Of a stretch of 24,503 nt of DNA, positions 1-7,214 are shown piece after piece. The DNA is taken from contig CALALV010000093.1 of the NCBI GenBank assembly GCA_937925605.1, forward strand, positions 1 through 24,503, written 5' to 3'. The DNA is from an uncultured Woeseia sp. Its GTDB lineage: Bacteria > Pseudomonadota > Gammaproteobacteria > Steroidobacterales > Woeseiaceae. Position numbers and translations under genes: made by a program. Under the pieces are notes generated by a model that saw nothing but the letters and a program-made list of their open reading frames with translations, was not told where the DNA came from and made no database searches. Position 1 is the first letter of the stretch. Every line of letters starts with the position of its first letter.

Positions 1-32
1 GTTTTGGACGCGCGCAGCGCGCCCCGCAGGGG

Positions 33-54
33 CGGCCGCCAGGGATGGCGGCCG
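33..54. repeat. Perfect 9 bp hairpin with GGGA loop
   Basis: CGGCCGCCA at 33-41 pairs perfectly with TGGCGGCCG at 46-54 around the loop GGGA. It starts six bases after the left copy of the direct repeat. It is followed by TTAATC, which is too T-poor for a convincing intrinsic terminator, although weak terminator activity for an upstream gene cannot be excluded. Confidence 0.7.
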
Positions 55-185
55 TTAATCCCACCCGTGCGGAGGTTCCCCCAGCGGGATCGTGGAACAC
101 GGATCCGGACGGGACCACTGAAGATCAATCCGCACCGACCACTGGCGCGACGGCAAACCCGGTGGGCGGATTGGGGTTCAACAAA

Positions 186-201
186 ACGGCAGGATTGCCG
201 T
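186..201. repeat. Perfect 6 bp hairpin with GGAT loop
   Basis: ACGGCA at 186-191 pairs with TGCCGT at 196-201 around the loop GGAT. It abuts the right copy of the direct repeat, which begins at 203 or, with mismatches, at 200. Its loop resembles that of the 33-54 hairpin, which suggests both belong to one element. Confidence 0.55.
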
Positions 202-318
202 ATTGGACGCGCGCAGCGCGCCCCGCCGGGTATACGATCGCCACTACCGACCCGGGCCAGTCCCGGCCTCAACGCCCACAACAGAAGCCTGCACAGCAGC
301 CATTTCCAGGAGCCCCCG

Positions 319-807
319 ATGCAGCCGCCCGCATGTCCTGAAGCTGCCCGTCCGTGCGTCGGGCTCGTCGCGCCGGGCCTGCTCCTGCTGTCGGTCCTGC
401 TCTCGGCCTGCGCAACGCTGCCATCGCAGCCGACCGGCAGCAGCGAGCCTGCGTTCACCGCGGCGAGTGAAATACCTCGCCGCGTCATGCTGCGCACCGA
501 GATGGTCGGCCAGAACGATCCGGTCGGCAGCGTCCTCGGTAGCGAACTGCCGCGGCTCGGGTTCACCGTGGACTACGAAGACCCGGACGGCGCCTTCGTC
601 GCAGGTACCCGGCGCAGCGATTTCGGTCCGTCGAGCCTGGAACTGGTCCTCGTCGACGAGCGCAGCGGGCGGGTCCTCTGGAGCGCGCACATCGTCCGCG
701 ACTGGGATACCTACGCCAGCACCACCGAGGCTTACGCGCAGAACGCCCGCAAGGCGCTGGAACTGCTCGAGCGCGACCTGGCCCGGGTCGGCTTTCCGCC
801 CCCCTGA
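319..807 (+). CDS. Putative lipoprotein of unknown function
   Basis: This 162-residue protein has a lipoprotein signal: a hydrophobic stretch at about residues 14-28, then the lipobox LLSAC with the acylated cysteine at position 31. It is therefore expected to be lipid-anchored in the cell envelope. The ATG at 319 was chosen because AGGAG lies at 308-312, six bases upstream; a TTG further upstream falls within the direct repeat and is unlikely. The mature part has a segment of the kind 'LVLVDERSGRVLWSA', common in small envelope lipoproteins where a strand-turn-strand contains a D-x-x-(S/T)-G-x-V-x-W motif (DUF4136-like). I do not recognise a specific family or reaction. The next gene on the same strand starts 231 bases later, so the two are probably not tightly coupled. 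Confidence 0.8.
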   Translation: MQPPACPEAARPCVGLVAPGLLLLSVLLSACATLPSQPTGSSEPAFTAASEIPRRVMLRTEMVGQNDPVGSVLGSELPRLGFTVDYEDPDGAFVAGTRRSDFGPSSLELVLVDERSGRVLWSAHIVRDWDTYASTTEAYAQNARKALELLERDLARVGFPPP

Positions 808-1038
808 GCGGCCTGCCGTGCGTCTTGTTCCGGACCCCGTACCGACCTGCTCGCGCGCACGGGGCATCTGCTCGCTGCCCTTGCTGTCACCGCCGGCCAC
901 GGCTGAGCGCGCCGCAGCGCAGGCGTGCGACGTAGCCCGTTCCTGCAAACGTCTGCCGGTCCCGCTGCAGGGCCGCGAGCGGCGGTCGTATCCTGCGGCG
1001 ACCGGCAGGCACGTCGGTCGGCAGGTGAGGGCGCTGCC

Positions 1039-1719
1039 ATGAACAGCCGATCGGACATCGACGCTGCCGCGCCGAACGACAGGCGCCGGGCCGCTCTGGA
1101 ACTGCTGCTGGCGGCTCTGCTGGTCGCCGGCGCCAACCTGTTCGAGATCGTCCCGGTCAGCGAAACGCCGTGGCTCGTGATCCTCGCCTGGCTGTCCTTG
1201 CGCGGGCGGCGCCGCTCGTGGCGCCACCTCGGGTTCAGGCGCCCCGCGAACTGGTGCGCGACCATCGCGCTGGCGATCGCCGCCGCCGCGGCACTGCAAC
1301 TGTTCAGCGAGTTCGTCGTCGAGCGACTCGCCGGACGCCCGGACCTCTCCGATTTCGCCTACCTCGTGGGCGACCTGCCGGCCGCGCTGGCGATGCTGGC
1401 GCTCGTGTGGACCTTCGCCGCTTTCGGCGAGGAAATCGCCTACCGGGGCTACGTGCTCGAGCGAGCCGCTGCCCTCGGCGGGCATTCGCCGCGAGCCTAC
1501 CTGGTCGCGATGCTGATCGTCAGTGTGCTGTTCGGCGTCGGCCACTACTACCAGGGGCCGGCCGGCGTGATCGGCTCGACGGTGTCGGGCCTGTGGTTCG
1601 GCGCGTTGTACCTCGCGGCGGGTCGCAATCTATGGCTGCCGATCCTCGCGCACGGCTTCTCGGACACGATCGGTCTCGTCGTGATCTACCTGGGCCTGGC
1701 ACCGGGTCTCGAGGCCTGA
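1039..1719 (+). CDS. CPBP-family intramembrane metalloprotease (CAAX/Rce1-like)
   Basis: A 226-residue, strongly hydrophobic membrane protein of the CPBP (Abi/CAAX protease, Rce1-like) family. The three family motifs are all present and in order: EExxxR at E131-E132...R136, FxxxH at F165...H169, and HxxxD at H205...D209. These residues form the intramembrane catalytic and metal centre in known members. The length is typical of bacterial CPBP proteins. The ATG at 1039 is supported by AGGTGAGG at 1023-1030. Bacterial members are linked to processing or immunity for peptides and to membrane protein maturation, but the substrate here cannot be told; no bacteriocin gene is visible nearby. The family call is secure, the role is not. 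Confidence 0.92.
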   Translation: MNSRSDIDAAAPNDRRRAALELLLAALLVAGANLFEIVPVSETPWLVILAWLSLRGRRRSWRHLGFRRPANWCATIALAIAAAAALQLFSEFVVERLAGRPDLSDFAYLVGDLPAALAMLALVWTFAAFGEEIAYRGYVLERAAALGGHSPRAYLVAMLIVSVLFGVGHYYQGPAGVIGSTVSGLWFGALYLAAGRNLWLPILAHGFSDTIGLVVIYLGLAPGLEA

Positions 1720-1917
1720 CGGCCTGGCATCACCCGGCGCGCCGGCCCGGCGGCAGGTCCCCGGACGCGGCGGCCGGCTTCGCGGCTGATCCTCGCCCGT
1801 CCCAGCCGCGGCGAATCGTCGCCCCAGGCATGGTGTCCGGCGCCGTTTTCGTATTAACTGACCCGAGCAGAAATCCCGTTGTCGCGCCCGCTGGCGCTTC
1901 GGTGGAGGGCTGAACCG

Positions 1918-3717
1918 GTGGTACCCGTTGCCGCATCCCTGTCGCCGCACGCGCTCGCCGCCATCCTGCTGACGCTGGCGGCGCTGTACCTGCTGTCGCG
2001 CGCGGAACTGCGCATCGAAGTGACTAGTATCGGCATCCTGATCGTCGCGGTCGTTGCGTTCGAGCTGTTCCCCGTGCCCGGCGGCCTGCGCGGTCGCGAG
2101 CTCGTCGCCGTTTTCGGCAACGAGGCGCTGGTGACGATCTGCCTGCTGCTGATGCTGGCGCGCGGCGTCGAGGCCACCGGCGCGCTGCGGCCGGTCGGCC
2201 GCGCGCTGACCTACCTGTGGCTGCGCCAGCGTTCGCTCGCGCTGCTGGCAACGCTCGTCGTCGCCGCGTTCATCAGTGCCTTCGCCAACAACACGCCTAT
2301 CGTCGTCATGCTGCTGCCGATCCTCGTCGGCGTCGCGCACCGGATCGGTTTTCCGCCGTCCAGGATACTGATGCCGGTCGGCTTCGCCACGATCATCGGC
2401 GGCATGAGTACCACGATCGGCTCGTCCACCAACCTGCTGGTCGTCTCGGTCGCCGAGGATCTCGGCGTGCCGCGCTTCGGCATGTTCGACTTCGCGCTGC
2501 CCGCCGTCGTGGCCGCCGGCGCGGGCCTGCTGTACCTGTGGCTCGTGCTGCCGCGCATCCTGCCCGACCGCTCGACCCTGCTCGAAGGCCGGGAACCGCG
2601 CTTCTTCGACTCGGTGCTGACGATCGAGTCCGGCAGCCCGCTGGCGGAGGTCACGCTGCCGCAGGCCACGCGCCTGCTCGGCGAGGGCGTGCGCGTCAGC
2701 AAGGTGGAGCGTGGCGCGGGCCTCGTGCTCGCGCGCCTGCCGACCCTGTGCCTGCAGGCCGGCGACCGGCTGCACATCCGCGGCACGCCGGAGAACATCC
2801 GGCATGCCCATGCCAGCGCCGGCAGCAGCCTGGGCGGCGCCGACCTCAAGGCGGCGGAGGACGCGCGCCTCATCGAGATCGTCGTGACCCCGGATTCGCC
2901 CCTGTTCAACAAGCGCCTGAGCCAGCTGCAGCCGGGTACGCTGCGCGGCCTGACGCCGATCGGCTGGAATCGCCCGGGACAGGCCTCGGCGGGTCGGCTC
3001 GACAAGTTCACGGACCCGTTGCTGCGCACCGGCGACGTGTTGCTCATGCAGGGTCCCCGCCACGACGTGCAGCAGCTGATGGAAGGCTCGCGGTTGCTCG
3101 TGCTGGCCCGCGCGCTGCACGTGCCACGCCTGTCGCGAATCCCGCTGTCGCTCGCGATCGTGGTCGGGGTCGTGGTCACCGCGGCGCTCGGCCTGCTGCC
3201 GATCGCGGCCAGCGCGCTGGCCGGCGTGGGCCTGATGCTCGCGACGCGCTGCCTGAGCATGGCCGACGCGCTCGGCGCCATCGACACCCGGCTCGCCCTG
3301 GTCATCGCTGCGAGCCTCGCGCTCGGCGGCACGCTGGTCGGCAGTGGTGCCGCTGCCTGGCTCGCGCAGGCGTTCGTCGACCTGATCCACAACTGGCCGC
3401 CGCCACTGGTGCTCTCCGCGCTGCTGCTGCTGGCCGCGCTGCTGACCGAGGTCGTGACCAACAACGCGATCGCCGTCATCGGCACGCCGATCGCCGTCGG
3501 CGTCGCGAACGAACTCGGCCTCCCGCCGGTGCCGTTCGTGCTGGCGATCCTGTTCGGCGCAAACATGAGCTACCTGACGCCGATCGGCTACCAGACGAAC
3601 CTGCTCGTATTCGGCGCGGGCGGCTACCGCTTCGGCGATTTCTTTCGCGGCGGTCTGCCGCTGCAGATCCTTTTGTGGGTCGTGCTCTCGGTCATGCTGA
3701 GCTGGCTGTACCTGTAG
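1918..3717 (+). CDS. SLC13/DASS-type anion or ion transporter with two RCK_C domains
   Basis: This 599-residue inner-membrane carrier belongs to the divalent anion:Na+ symporter (SLC13/CitT) superfamily in the long bacterial form. It has an N-terminal membrane half (about 10-215), a soluble insert with two TrkA-C/RCK_C-like domains (about 220-290 and 305-390), then a C-terminal membrane half (about 395-599). The two inverted-repeat signatures are visible: FANNTP at 122-127 with GSSTNLLV near 168-175, and TNNAIAVIGTP near 514-524 with TPIGYQTNLLVFG near 554-566. Substrates in this group include dicarboxylates, sulfate and similar anions; it cannot be chosen from sequence. The GTG at 1918 is preferred over the TTG at 1879 because GGAGGG lies at 1904-1909, eight bases upstream. 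A terminator just downstream faces the opposite strand. Confidence 0.88.
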   Translation: MVPVAASLSPHALAAILLTLAALYLLSRAELRIEVTSIGILIVAVVAFELFPVPGGLRGRELVAVFGNEALVTICLLLMLARGVEATGALRPVGRALTYLWLRQRSLALLATLVVAAFISAFANNTPIVVMLLPILVGVAHRIGFPPSRILMPVGFATIIGGMSTTIGSSTNLLVVSVAEDLGVPRFGMFDFALPAVVAAGAGLLYLWLVLPRILPDRSTLLEGREPRFFDSVLTIESGSPLAEVTLPQATRLLGEGVRVSKVERGAGLVLARLPTLCLQAGDRLHIRGTPENIRHAHASAGSSLGGADLKAAEDARLIEIVVTPDSPLFNKRLSQLQPGTLRGLTPIGWNRPGQASAGRLDKFTDPLLRTGDVLLMQGPRHDVQQLMEGSRLLVLARALHVPRLSRIPLSLAIVVGVVVTAALGLLPIAASALAGVGLMLATRCLSMADALGAIDTRLALVIAASLALGGTLVGSGAAAWLAQAFVDLIHNWPPPLVLSALLLLAALLTEVVTNNAIAVIGTPIAVGVANELGLPPVPFVLAILFGANMSYLTPIGYQTNLLVFGAGGYRFGDFFRGGLPLQILLWVVLSVMLSWLYL

Positions 3718-3732
3718 CGCGGCGCCGGGCCG

Positions 3733-3764
3733 AAAAAACAGAGCCCCGCCGGGGCGGGGCTCTG
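3733..3764 (-). terminator. Rho-independent terminator of the DUF6491-like gene
   Basis: A 12 bp GC-rich perfect inverted repeat (3739-3750 with 3753-3764; in practice an 11 bp stem with a CCGG-type tetraloop) is followed, reading the minus strand, by six T residues (A run at 3733-3738). It begins about 20 bases past the stop codon of the minus-strand gene. The plus-strand side has no T tract, so it serves the minus-strand gene rather than the transporter. Confidence 0.92.
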
Positions 3765-3784
3765 CGGGACGGCGTCGAGCGCCG

Positions 3785-4129
3785 TTATTCCTTGCGGTCC
3801 GGGTCTTCGATGCGCTCGAAGGTCTTGAAGTAGCAGCGCTGACCGTCGCTGACCACGACCGAGCTGAACTTGTCCAGCCGGCCGAGGCCGTCGGTCACGA
3901 AGCCGATGCTCTGGCTGAACTTCAGGTCCCGGCAGGGCGACGTGAAGGTCGCCCGGTACCACTCGCCGTTGCGCGCTTCGACGAGCAGCGAGCCGTCCGG
4001 ACCGGGACGCCAGTTTTCGATGCCGCCGTAATCCGCGAAGCGAATCGCGGCGCGCTCGTCGGCAACGGCGCCGCCCCCGGCCAGCGTGGCCAGCAGCAGC
4101 GCGGCAAGGCATGCAATCGTCTTGTTCAT
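3785..4129 (-). CDS. Small secreted protein, DUF6491-like
   Basis: A 114-residue protein with a clear Sec signal peptide (about residues 1-24, cleavage predicted after AVA before DE). The mature part of about 90 residues holds two cysteines, in SPCRDLKF and GQRCYFKTF, that could form a disulfide in the periplasm. The pattern 'EWYRATFTSPCRDLKFSQSIGFVTDG...C' matches small gammaproteobacterial proteins grouped as DUF6491; the match is from memory and no function is known. The ATG at 4129 is chosen over a GTG at 4135 because AGGAG lies seven bases upstream of the ATG. The gene stands alone between two plus-strand transporter genes and has its own strong terminator. Confidence 0.85.
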   Translation of the reverse strand: MNKTIACLAALLLATLAGGGAVADERAAIRFADYGGIENWRPGPDGSLLVEARNGEWYRATFTSPCRDLKFSQSIGFVTDGLGRLDKFSSVVVSDGQRCYFKTFERIEDPDRKE

Positions 4130-4241
4130 GGGCACACTCCTTGGATGTTATCCAGCCTGGAAGGGCGACCGAGCGCCCCGTGCCGTACCCCGAGATGCGG
4201 TCTGCCAGGCCGTTTTCAAGCAGGCGCCGCTGCCGCTTGGG

Positions 4242-4247
4242 TATAGT
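4242..4247 (+). promoter_or_regulatory. Possible -10 element of nhaC-like gene
   Basis: TATAGT stands only six bases before the ATG at 4254, and no Shine-Dalgarno sequence is seen before that ATG. Transcription starting at the usual distance from this hexamer would begin at or next to the start codon, giving a leaderless message. No good -35 hexamer is visible at 16-18 bases upstream, so confidence is low. Confidence 0.35.
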
Positions 4248-4253
4248 CGACGG

Positions 4254-5723
4254 ATGCCGGAACCCGGGATCCTGTCGCTCGCGCCCGTCCTGCTCACGCT
4301 CGCGGTGGCGCTCGCCGCGCGCAACGTGCTGGTCGGACTGTTCGTCGGGGTCGCCGCCGGCGTCGCGCTGGTCGGCGCCACCGGTATCGCCGATTTCCTG
4401 CCGGTGCTGATCGGCGAGTACCTCGTGCCGCAGGTCGCGGACGGCTACAACGCGAGCGTGCTCGTGCTGCTCGCGTTCATCGGCGGCTTCGTGCGCCTCA
4501 TGGAGTCCTCCGGCGGCGGTCCCGCGTTCGCGGCGAGCGTGACCCGCTGGGTCGTCAACCGCGTGCGCGCGCAGCTGGCGGCCTGGGCCGGCGGCGTCGT
4601 CATTTTCTTCTCCGACCTCGGCACGCCGCTGATCGTCGGGCCGGTGTTCCAGCCGCTCGCCGACCGGCTCGGCGTGACGCGGCAAAAACTCGCGTTCGTG
4701 CTCGACTCGACCTCGTCGCCGGTCGCGATCCTCGTGCCGTTCATCGGCTGGGGCGTGTTCATCATGAGCGTCATTGCCGACGCGTTCGCCGCCAACGGTA
4801 TCGCGACCTCGGAGTACTCTGCCTTCGTCGCCGCGATCCCGTTCCAGTTCTATGCCTGGCTCGCGATCGCGATGGCGCCGCTGCTTGCGTTGCTGGACAT
4901 CGACTACGGTCCGATGCGCACGGCGCCGAACGAGATCGTCGCCGGCGAGGAAGCACCGCCAGGCGCGGTGCCCGGGTGCGCGGGCCCGGTTCTCGTCTGG
5001 CTGCCGCTCGCGGTGCTGGGTGCCGTGCTGTTCGCGCTGCTCGCGGGCTACGGGTTTCCCGCGCAGCAGGTCGCCGGCAGCGATTTCCGCGCCGCGCTCG
5101 CCGCCGCCTACTGCTGTGCCGCGCTGGCGCTGGTCGCGCTGCTCGTCGGCAAGCGGCTCGCGACCGGCACCGAGCTGGTCGGCCGCTACGTGGCCGGCAT
5201 GAGTGGCATGACCTCGATCGCGGCGACGCTCGTGCTGGCCTGGGCGCTCGGCGACCTGAGCGCCGAGCTCGGCACCGGCGCCTACGTCGCGGCCGCCGCG
5301 CGCGAGGGCGTCGATGCCGCGTGGCTGCCGGCACTCGTGTTCCTGCTGGCGGCGATCATCTCGTTCGCGACCGGTTCGTCCTGGGGCACGATCATCATCA
5401 TGATACCGCTCGCCGTGCCGGCGGCGGCCGCCACCGGCGCCGTCCTGCCGGTCGTGATCGGCGCGGTGCTGTCGGGCGGGCTTTTCGGCGATCATTCCTC
5501 GCCGGTGTCCGAGACGACGCTGCTGTCCTCGAGCGGCGCCGGCACGACGCCGCTTGCGCATTTCCGCACGCAGATGCCCTACGCACTCACCAACGGCGGC
5601 CTGGCGCTGCTGGCGTTCCTGGTCGCCGGCTCGGTCGCCTCGCCGCTGATCGCGGTGGCCGCGCTGTCAGCCCAGGCGCTGCTCCTGCTGGCGATCCGGC
5701 TCGGGCTGCGCGCGCACGGGTGA
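4254..5723 (+). CDS. NhaC-type Na+/H+ antiporter family protein
   Basis: A 489-residue polytopic inner-membrane protein of the Na+/H+ antiporter NhaC family, expected to exchange cytoplasmic Na+ (or an organic ion) for H+. Family hallmarks include FFSDLGTPLIVGPVFQPLADRL with LDSTSSPVAILVPFIGWG in the first half, and the segment FGDHSSPVSETTLLSSSGAG near the C terminus. About eleven or twelve hydrophobic segments are visible, and the length is normal for the family. The ATG at 4254 gives the usual short N terminus before the first membrane segment. It lacks a ribosome binding site but has TATAGT immediately upstream. Its last 57 bases overlap the minus-strand stress protein gene tail to tail. 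Some family members carry other substrates (for example amino or organic acids), so 'NhaC-like' is safer than a named nhaC. Confidence 0.88.
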   Translation: MPEPGILSLAPVLLTLAVALAARNVLVGLFVGVAAGVALVGATGIADFLPVLIGEYLVPQVADGYNASVLVLLAFIGGFVRLMESSGGGPAFAASVTRWVVNRVRAQLAAWAGGVVIFFSDLGTPLIVGPVFQPLADRLGVTRQKLAFVLDSTSSPVAILVPFIGWGVFIMSVIADAFAANGIATSEYSAFVAAIPFQFYAWLAIAMAPLLALLDIDYGPMRTAPNEIVAGEEAPPGAVPGCAGPVLVWLPLAVLGAVLFALLAGYGFPAQQVAGSDFRAALAAAYCCAALALVALLVGKRLATGTELVGRYVAGMSGMTSIAATLVLAWALGDLSAELGTGAYVAAAAREGVDAAWLPALVFLLAAIISFATGSSWGTIIIMIPLAVPAAAATGAVLPVVIGAVLSGGLFGDHSSPVSETTLLSSSGAGTTPLAHFRTQMPYALTNGGLALLAFLVAGSVASPLIAVAALSAQALLLLAIRLGLRAHG

Positions 5724-6698
5724 CAGCGTCCGCGCCACGGCCCGGCGCGAGATCGCGGTCCGGCGCGGTGCGCCATCCGGCATGTCGGCGGCGGTCCCGC
5801 GTCCGTCCCGGGCCGGCTGCGCGAGTTCGCGGACAGGCAGGCCGCGCGGCCCGACGAACAGCATCGGCACCGTCTCGGTCCGGCAGCCGCCGACGATGTC
5901 GGGCCAGTCGTTGCCGAGTACCAGCAGGTCGATGTCGTGGTGCACCGCGATCCGCGCGACCGCGCTCGACAGGTCCGTGTAGCGAACGATGCGCGTCTCC
6001 ACGCGCAGCCCCGTCGGCAGGTTCTCCTTCGCCTCGGCCAGTCGACCGGCGGCGGCCCGTTCCAGCAGGTCGCCGAGTTCGTTGCGCAGCGCCAGTGCCC
6101 GCGGGTGCCGGCGCAGCACGGCCGGCAGTTCGGGTTCGTGCAGCGCGCAGGCGACCAGCAGCCGGCTGCCGCGCGTGGTGGCCAGCCGGGCCGCGCACTG
6201 CAGGACTTTCGGCGACAGGCTGTTGAGGTCGATCAGCGCGGCAATGCGCCGGTAGCGGCCGCCGCTCGGCAGGGCCTGCGGTCGCAGCAGGAAGACCGAC
6301 CCGCGGTAGTTCGCCAGCAGCTTGCTAGCGACGCTGCCGCGCGGGAACTCGCGCGCGTTGCCGCTGCCGTGCGTCGTCATGACGAGCAGCTGGTCGCCGT
6401 CGGCGCGGGCGGCGGCCGCGATGGCCGTCGCCGGGCAACCCGCTTCGACCGACCACTCGCAGGGTATGCCGGCGCGGCGCAGGCGCTCGGCCAGCGTCGC
6501 CAGGTAGTCGCCGGCGTGCTCCCGTTCCTGCCGCGACGCCCGTGCGATCGCGGCGGCGTCCGCGCCCGGCAGGTCGCCGGCGTGGACGACGCGGATCAGC
6601 CGGACGGACGCCTCGAAGGTCCGCGCGAGCGTGATCGCGTGCGGCAGCGCGCGCTCCGCGCAGGTCGAACCGTCGAGTGGCAACAGCAGGCGCAGCAC
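5667..6698 (-). CDS. Tandem universal stress protein (UspA) family protein
   Basis: A 343-residue protein with two Usp folds. The first (about 1-140) begins with LLLPLDGS, whose Asp9 is the usual nucleotide-contacting residue, and ends with THGSGNAREFPRGSVASKLL, a near match to the ATP-binding G-x2-G-x9-G(S/T) motif in which the second glycine is replaced. The second domain (about 148-285) keeps the fold pattern 'DLLVLGNDWPD...VPMLFVGP' but has lost the motif. Residues after about 290 form a charged Arg/Pro/Gln-rich tail that lies antisense to the antiporter. The GTG at 6698 is preceded by GGAGG with seven bases of spacing. It is the last gene of the aldo/keto reductase operon, 75 bases after the CoA-binding gene. 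Role: stress survival, ligand uncertain. Confidence 0.9.
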   Translation of the reverse strand: MLRLLLPLDGSTCAERALPHAITLARTFEASVRLIRVVHAGDLPGADAAAIARASRQEREHAGDYLATLAERLRRAGIPCEWSVEAGCPATAIAAAARADGDQLLVMTTHGSGNAREFPRGSVASKLLANYRGSVFLLRPQALPSGGRYRRIAALIDLNSLSPKVLQCAARLATTRGSRLLVACALHEPELPAVLRRHPRALALRNELGDLLERAAAGRLAEAKENLPTGLRVETRIVRYTDLSSAVARIAVHHDIDLLVLGNDWPDIVGGCRTETVPMLFVGPRGLPVRELAQPARDGRGTAADMPDGAPRRTAISRRAVARTLSPVRAQPEPDRQQEQRLG

Positions 6699-6773
6699 GC
6701 TCGGTCCTCCGGATCGCGGGGCAGGTATTTCAGTGTGCCCGGCAGCCCGGTGGACGAGAATCGGTACTTGTAC

Positions 6774-7211
6774 CTAACTCGATGCCGCGCGCACGAGCCG
6801 GACGTGCTCGACCTTGATGCAGCGGTCCATCACGACCTCGAGGCCGGCGTCGCGCGCGCGGGCCGCCGCCTGCTCGTCGACGACGCCGAGCTGCAGCCAG
6901 AGCGTCGCCGGGCGCGCAGCGAGCGCTAGCACCTCGTCGACGACGCCCGCCACCGCGTCGGCGCGCCGGAACACGTCGACCAGGTCGACGCCGCACTCGA
7001 TGTCCGCGAGGCGGGCGACGACCGGCTCGCCGAGAATCGAGGCGCCGTCCACGGTCGGGTTGACCGGGATCACGCGGTATCCCTGTTGCTGCAGGTAGCG
7101 CATGACCCGGTAGCTGTCGCGGTTCGGGTTCGGGCTCGCGCCGACCATTGCCACGGTCCGCGTCGTCTCGAGAATCCGCCGCAGCATGGCGTCGGTGTGA
7201 GAAGCGGTCAT
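6774..7211 (-). CDS. CoA-binding domain protein (YccU-like)
   Basis: A 145-residue single-domain Rossmann-fold protein of the CoA_binding_2 (YccU) family. Near the N terminus it has TVAMVGASPNPNRDSYRVMRYLQQQGYRV: the beta1-loop-alphaA nucleotide site with the GASxxxxR pattern, followed by VIPVNP and the ILGEPVV turn that are typical of the family. Known members bind coenzyme A, but a reaction has not been assigned; the domain is homologous to part of succinyl-CoA synthetase alpha. The ATG at 7211 starts only three bases after the stop codon of the upstream aldo/keto reductase (stop at 7215-7217), so the two are co-transcribed and probably translationally coupled. The length is normal. Confidence 0.9.
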   Translation of the reverse strand: MTASHTDAMLRRILETTRTVAMVGASPNPNRDSYRVMRYLQQQGYRVIPVNPTVDGASILGEPVVARLADIECGVDLVDVFRRADAVAGVVDEVLALAARPATLWLQLGVVDEQAAARARDAGLEVVMDRCIKVEHVRLVRAASS

Positions 7212-7214
7212 GGC

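Larger units (their letters stand above)
1..230. repeat. Direct repeat pair framing two hairpins (REP-like intergenic element)
   Basis: A 24-base segment is identical at 4-27 and 203-226. Allowing two mismatches, the match runs 1-31 against 200-230, so the copies are 199 bases apart and the left one may continue beyond the window. Just inside the copies lie two perfect hairpins: 33-54 (9 bp stem, GGGA loop) and 186-201 (6 bp stem, GGAT loop). Each copy is itself partly self-complementary (GCGCG, CAG, CGCGC). No convincing coding sequence covers the region. The layout fits a tandemly repeated intergenic unit or a REP/MITE-like element. The repeat is seen directly; its class is inferred. Confidence 0.7.

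Noticed and set aside
4..318. N-terminal extension of the lipoprotein from a TTG at 4
   Set aside because: It would translate the repeat and hairpins and bury the signal peptide internally; AGGAG before the ATG at 319 fixes the start.
1734..1745. 12-base perfect palindrome CCGGCGCGCCGG after the CPBP gene
   Set aside because: No loop and no T tract, and such GC palindromes are expected by chance in this composition; not called as a terminator.
1630..3390. Minus-strand frame of 586 codons opposite the SLC13-like gene
   Set aside because: Low-complexity Arg/Ala/Gln/Asp-rich translation without domains, opposite a gene with clear transporter motifs.
3624..5561. Minus-strand frame of 645 codons opposite the NhaC-like gene and the DUF6491-like gene
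   Set aside because: Compositionally biased antisense artefact; the real minus-strand gene at 3785-4129 is in another frame and has a signal peptide and ribosome binding site.
6763..6774. GGTAC-TT-GTACC inverted repeat at the end of the CoA-binding gene
   Set aside because: Short arms with a two-base gap between operon genes; too weak to call a terminator or operator.
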